In this document: one piece after another, positions 4,591-7,129 of the stretch
How the letters are laid out: the number at the start of each line of letters is the position of its first letter
Numbering within the stretch: the first letter of the stretch is position 1
DNA from: Rhodoluna limnophila
GTDB taxonomy: Bacteria > Actinomycetota > Actinomycetes > Actinomycetales > Microbacteriaceae
Assembly (NCBI GenBank): GCA_943326655.2
Contig: CALPUC020000045.1
Coordinates: 1 to 7,129, forward strand
DNA length: 7,129 bases
Reading direction: 5' to 3'
Position numbers and translations under genes: made by a program
The notes under the pieces: generated by a model
What the model was told of the DNA's origin: nothing
What the model saw: only the letters and a program-made list of their open reading frames with translations
Databases searched by the model: none

Positions 4591-7129
4591 ATGAAAAAGT
4601 TACTAGCCCTTTTAGCCTTTATCAGCCTCACCTTTGGTGGATTAGTAGCAGGAACAGCTCCCGCCAGCGCATCTAGCGCCGCCGATGATGCCACCCTAGA
4701 GTCTGTTTCACTGGGAAACTACAACTACCTAGACGGCCAATTCCAACCAGCCAGAACTTACTACGACGTCTACGCCTCTAACGCGGATGTGAACTGGTCG
4801 CTAAGCGCATCGAATCCACTCGCCACCATTAAGCTCTCACGCAATGGCATGGAGGTAACAGACACCGGTAGCCTCAACAACATTCAAACTTATGCTCCAG
4901 CAACAAATCAGGTCACGACGGTTCGTGTGACCAGCCCAGATTCAACTAAGACAATTACCTACACGTTTAATGTCTCTTCAAAAGTTTTGGTTCAGCCGGA
5001 ACTGGTAAGCCTGAGTGAAACCAGATTCGCGAACACCGGCGGAACCTTTATTACGTTCAACATCAAGCACGCGTTTTTTGGGCACAATCAGTGTGGCACC
5101 TACGCGCGCTACGAGTATCTAAGCATCGACGGTGACAAAGAAGATCGAAGTCTAAGTCGCCAGAGCTCTACCGTGAGCAATGACGGAACTTACTCAGTGG
5201 TTTTCAGGCTGCGCGAAGTTAGTTACAACTACACGTACACCGGGAAAGTCAATCTGAATCTGTACAACGAATGTCAAACTCTAGATGAGAATGGCAACTA
5301 TGTGGGCTATGCGAAAGCTTCCACAGTCATCAACGGCGGCCTTACCGCCTTTCAGCCTTCGGTAACCTCGAACACCATTCCCGACCAGGTAACCTTCGGA
5401 ACCGTTTTTGACATCAAGGGCCCAGGTATCTCGGGAGATGCCGACAGTTTGGCTGTGCGCATGGTGGATCCCGTTTCTGGGGAAGAGATCGGCTACTGGA
5501 GTGACTGGACCATGGGGGAAGGCTGGAGTCGCTGGCGTTTAGGTGGCAATTGGAACATTGAGAACTGGAACACAATCAAGCCGGTGGACGTGATTTTGAA
5601 GCAGCAAGATTACGACGGCGACTACGAGCCGATTATTCTTCTTAAAAAACGAGTTACCTTTGTGCCATATGGGCCCAAGAATGTTCGAGTAATTTCGCCA
5701 AGAGGTCCAATTACTGGCGGCAACATAATCAAGATTCTGGGTCAAGACCTCTGCAACAACTACACGGAAGCAAACACGGTAGTTACTATTGGCGGCCAGG
5801 AAGCCTCGATGCAAAACGTTCAATGCAATTGGGGTTCTTCAGACGGATACCAATACGATGACAGCGAGGATCGACTCGAAGTTACCGTCCCAGCGGGTAT
5901 TCAAGCCGGACAGGTACCGATCGTGATCAACACCGGCTATGCTCCGGTAACTCTTTCCACCAAGTACACCTATGGCGCAAAGCCAACCCTAACCTCGGTT
6001 AGCCCGGCAACGGTTGCCAATACTGGCGGGTCTATCGTTACTCTGAATGGAACTAGTTTTGGTTCGTCGGGAACTCCGACAGTAACCATTGATGGCATCA
6101 AGGCACCTTGGGTTCAGAGAGTTTCTGCAACCAAGATTTTGGCCATGGTTCCTGCCAATGTTGGCAAAACCGGTGACGTTGATATCAACGTAATCTCATC
6201 TTCTGGAGGCGGCGCACTGGATGCTCCTGGCACCATTGCTTTGGCTGCTGCCACCGCAACTCCTACGGTTACTTCAGTTACCCCGACTTCTGCTGGCCTT
6301 GCCGGTGGCGACACCATCACCATTAGGGGAACCGGATTTGTTGCTGGAAGCACCGGAGTAAAGATCGGCGACTACGTGGCGCCAATCATCTCTTCGACCG
6401 CAACCGAGTTACAGGTTGAGCTGCCGTCTGGCGACGCTGCCGGGGTACAGGACGTTGTGGTTGGAACACCAACCGGCTTGGTTACCAAGGCTGGAGCATT
6501 CACCTACCTTCCAACTGCGGGCGTTACCACAATCACTCCGGCAAACATTTCTTCCACAACAGCGGCCTCTAGTTCTAAGGTCACCATCGTTGGTGTGGGC
6601 TTTGGAACGAGCGGAACTATCAAGGTGGGAACGAGAGCGGCCGTGGCCTATACCGCGACTGCGAACGGAACCACAATTTCGAACGTTGCGATTCCAAACG
6701 CTTCAGCGGCTCGGATCGCAATCGTAATCACGCCAAAGGGTTCAAAGAAGTCTTACAACGGAACCGTGGTTGTTACCGCACCAAAAATCACGAACTTTGG
6801 CGCCGATTCAGACTGGCGCGATGCCGGAATTATTGACAATTCAACTCGATCCAGAGCGGTATCGGCTCCAGCCGGCGGTGGAAAGTTCCGTCTGGATGGA
6901 AGCGGATTCGGTACTTCTGGAAAGGTAAGGGTGGGAACCACTGTGGTTACCCCAACCTCTTACACCGACACTGCAATAACGTTCGTTATGCCGGCCAGGA
7001 CGGTCGGAATTTACGACATCACTGTTGTGCCAACTTTGGGTGCGGCAACTGCGGTTGCGCCTCGGGCGCTAGGCGTTGCAGTAGGCATAGTTGCTGCGAC
7101 CATTTCAAAGATTGAGTCTTCGGTTGACA
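4591..7129 (+). CDS. Large secreted multidomain IPT/TIG repeat protein (3' end beyond the window)
   Basis: Open for 846 codons with no stop at the right edge. Residues 1-27 form a Sec signal peptide (MKK start, hydrophobic core, cleavage after ASA27). Residues about 34-131 resemble a cadherin-like beta-sandwich domain: a LESVSLG start, FQPARTYYDVYAS, and VTSPDSTKTITYTFNV at the end. Residues about 132-363 are probably one or two further beta domains, with C168 and C228 likely paired and six Trp between 303 and 326. From residue 364, five IPT/TIG-like Ig-fold modules follow (about 364-463, 464-556, 557-641, 642-730, 731-833). Modules 2-5 show the pattern TSVSPxxxxxxGGxxVTLxGxxFG; C388 and C412 lie in module 1. 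A sixth unit may begin at the edge. Such proteins are typically surface adhesins or glycan-binding proteins; a wall anchor would be at the unseen C-terminus. It is divergent from the P450 gene and has its own promoter. Ligand unknown. Confidence 0.88.
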   Translation, partial: MKKLLALLAFISLTFGGLVAGTAPASASSAADDATLESVSLGNYNYLDGQFQPARTYYDVYASNADVNWSLSASNPLATIKLSRNGMEVTDTGSLNNIQTYAPATNQVTTVRVTSPDSTKTITYTFNVSSKVLVQPELVSLSETRFANTGGTFITFNIKHAFFGHNQCGTYARYEYLSIDGDKEDRSLSRQSSTVSNDGTYSVVFRLREVSYNYTYTGKVNLNLYNECQTLDENGNYVGYAKASTVINGGLTAFQPSVTSNTIPDQVTFGTVFDIKGPGISGDADSLAVRMVDPVSGEEIGYWSDWTMGEGWSRWRLGGNWNIENWNTIKPVDVILKQQDYDGDYEPIILLKKRVTFVPYGPKNVRVISPRGPITGGNIIKILGQDLCNNYTEANTVVTIGGQEASMQNVQCNWGSSDGYQYDDSEDRLEVTVPAGIQAGQVPIVINTGYAPVTLSTKYTYGAKPTLTSVSPATVANTGGSIVTLNGTSFGSSGTPTVTIDGIKAPWVQRVSATKILAMVPANVGKTGDVDINVISSSGGGALDAPGTIALAAATATPTVTSVTPTSAGLAGGDTITIRGTGFVAGSTGVKIGDYVAPIISSTATELQVELPSGDAAGVQDVVVGTPTGLVTKAGAFTYLPTAGVTTITPANISSTTAASSSKVTIVGVGFGTSGTIKVGTRAAVAYTATANGTTISNVAIPNASAARIAIVITPKGSKKSYNGTVVVTAPKITNFGADSDWRDAGIIDNSTRSRAVSAPAGGGKFRLDGSGFGTSGKVRVGTTVVTPTSYTDTAITFVMPARTVGIYDITVVPTLGAATAVAPRALGVAVGIVAATISKIESSVD
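5680..7089 (+). repeat. Tandem IPT/TIG-like modules within the surface protein
   Basis: Five diverged protein-level repeats of about 85-102 residues. The turn motif recurs at residue 489 (SFGSSGTPTVTIDG), 582 (GFVAGSTGVKIGD), 670 (GFGTSGTIKVGT) and 772 (GFGTSGKVRVGT), with GQDL at 384 as a weaker first copy. Modules 4 and 5 are most alike around this motif. At the DNA level the copies differ at many positions, so the duplications are old rather than a recent slippage array. Confidence 0.75.

Noticed and set aside
6416..6727. Plus-strand open frame of 103 codons inside the IPT/TIG gene
   Set aside because: It is a shifted-frame reading of the repeat region, Arg/Leu/Pro-rich with no domain; the main frame continues uninterrupted through it.

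Overview
The window (7129 bp, roughly half G+C) looks like a compact piece of an actinobacterial chromosome. This is an inference from three things: a LAxTG-type cell-wall sorting signal, an actinobacterial-style UbiA prenyltransferase and cytochrome P450, and several starts that look leaderless, with a TANNNT box exactly 6 nt before the start codon. A small freshwater actinobacterium of moderate G+C would fit, but no marker gene fixes the taxon. Coding density is very high and no stretch over about 125 bp lacks a gene. I see no tRNA, rRNA, CRISPR array, insertion sequence or phage gene.

Left part (1-1914): a minus-strand pair, a 70-aa helix-hairpin-helix (HhH) protein followed 12 bp later by a UbiA-family membrane prenyltransferase that runs off the left edge. 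A DUF429 protein (predicted RNase H-fold enzyme) is transcribed divergently. The 60-bp gap between the divergent starts appears to hold two back-to-back leaderless promoters.

Middle (2018-4466): a secreted LamG-domain protein with a C-terminal LANTG sorting signal faces a minus-strand pair made of a cytochrome P450 and a four-helix membrane protein. The two minus-strand genes overlap by 8 bp (ATGAGTAA) and are probably translationally coupled. The membrane-protein gene then overlaps the end of the LamG gene by 57 bp in convergent orientation.

Right part (4591-7129): a large secreted protein, open at the right edge, with a signal peptide, a cadherin-like beta-sandwich domain, a central region with an unusual tryptophan cluster, and five IPT/TIG-like immunoglobulin-fold modules.

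Two surface-exposed proteins (LamG and IPT/TIG) thus flank a P450/membrane-protein pair. The genes do not form an obvious known pathway. No new defence or mobile system is evident. The points most worth a second look are the leaderless promoter pattern, the P450 with an altered I-helix (AGHEAS instead of the usual AGxET/DT), its coupled membrane partner, and the Trp-rich segment of the large surface protein.
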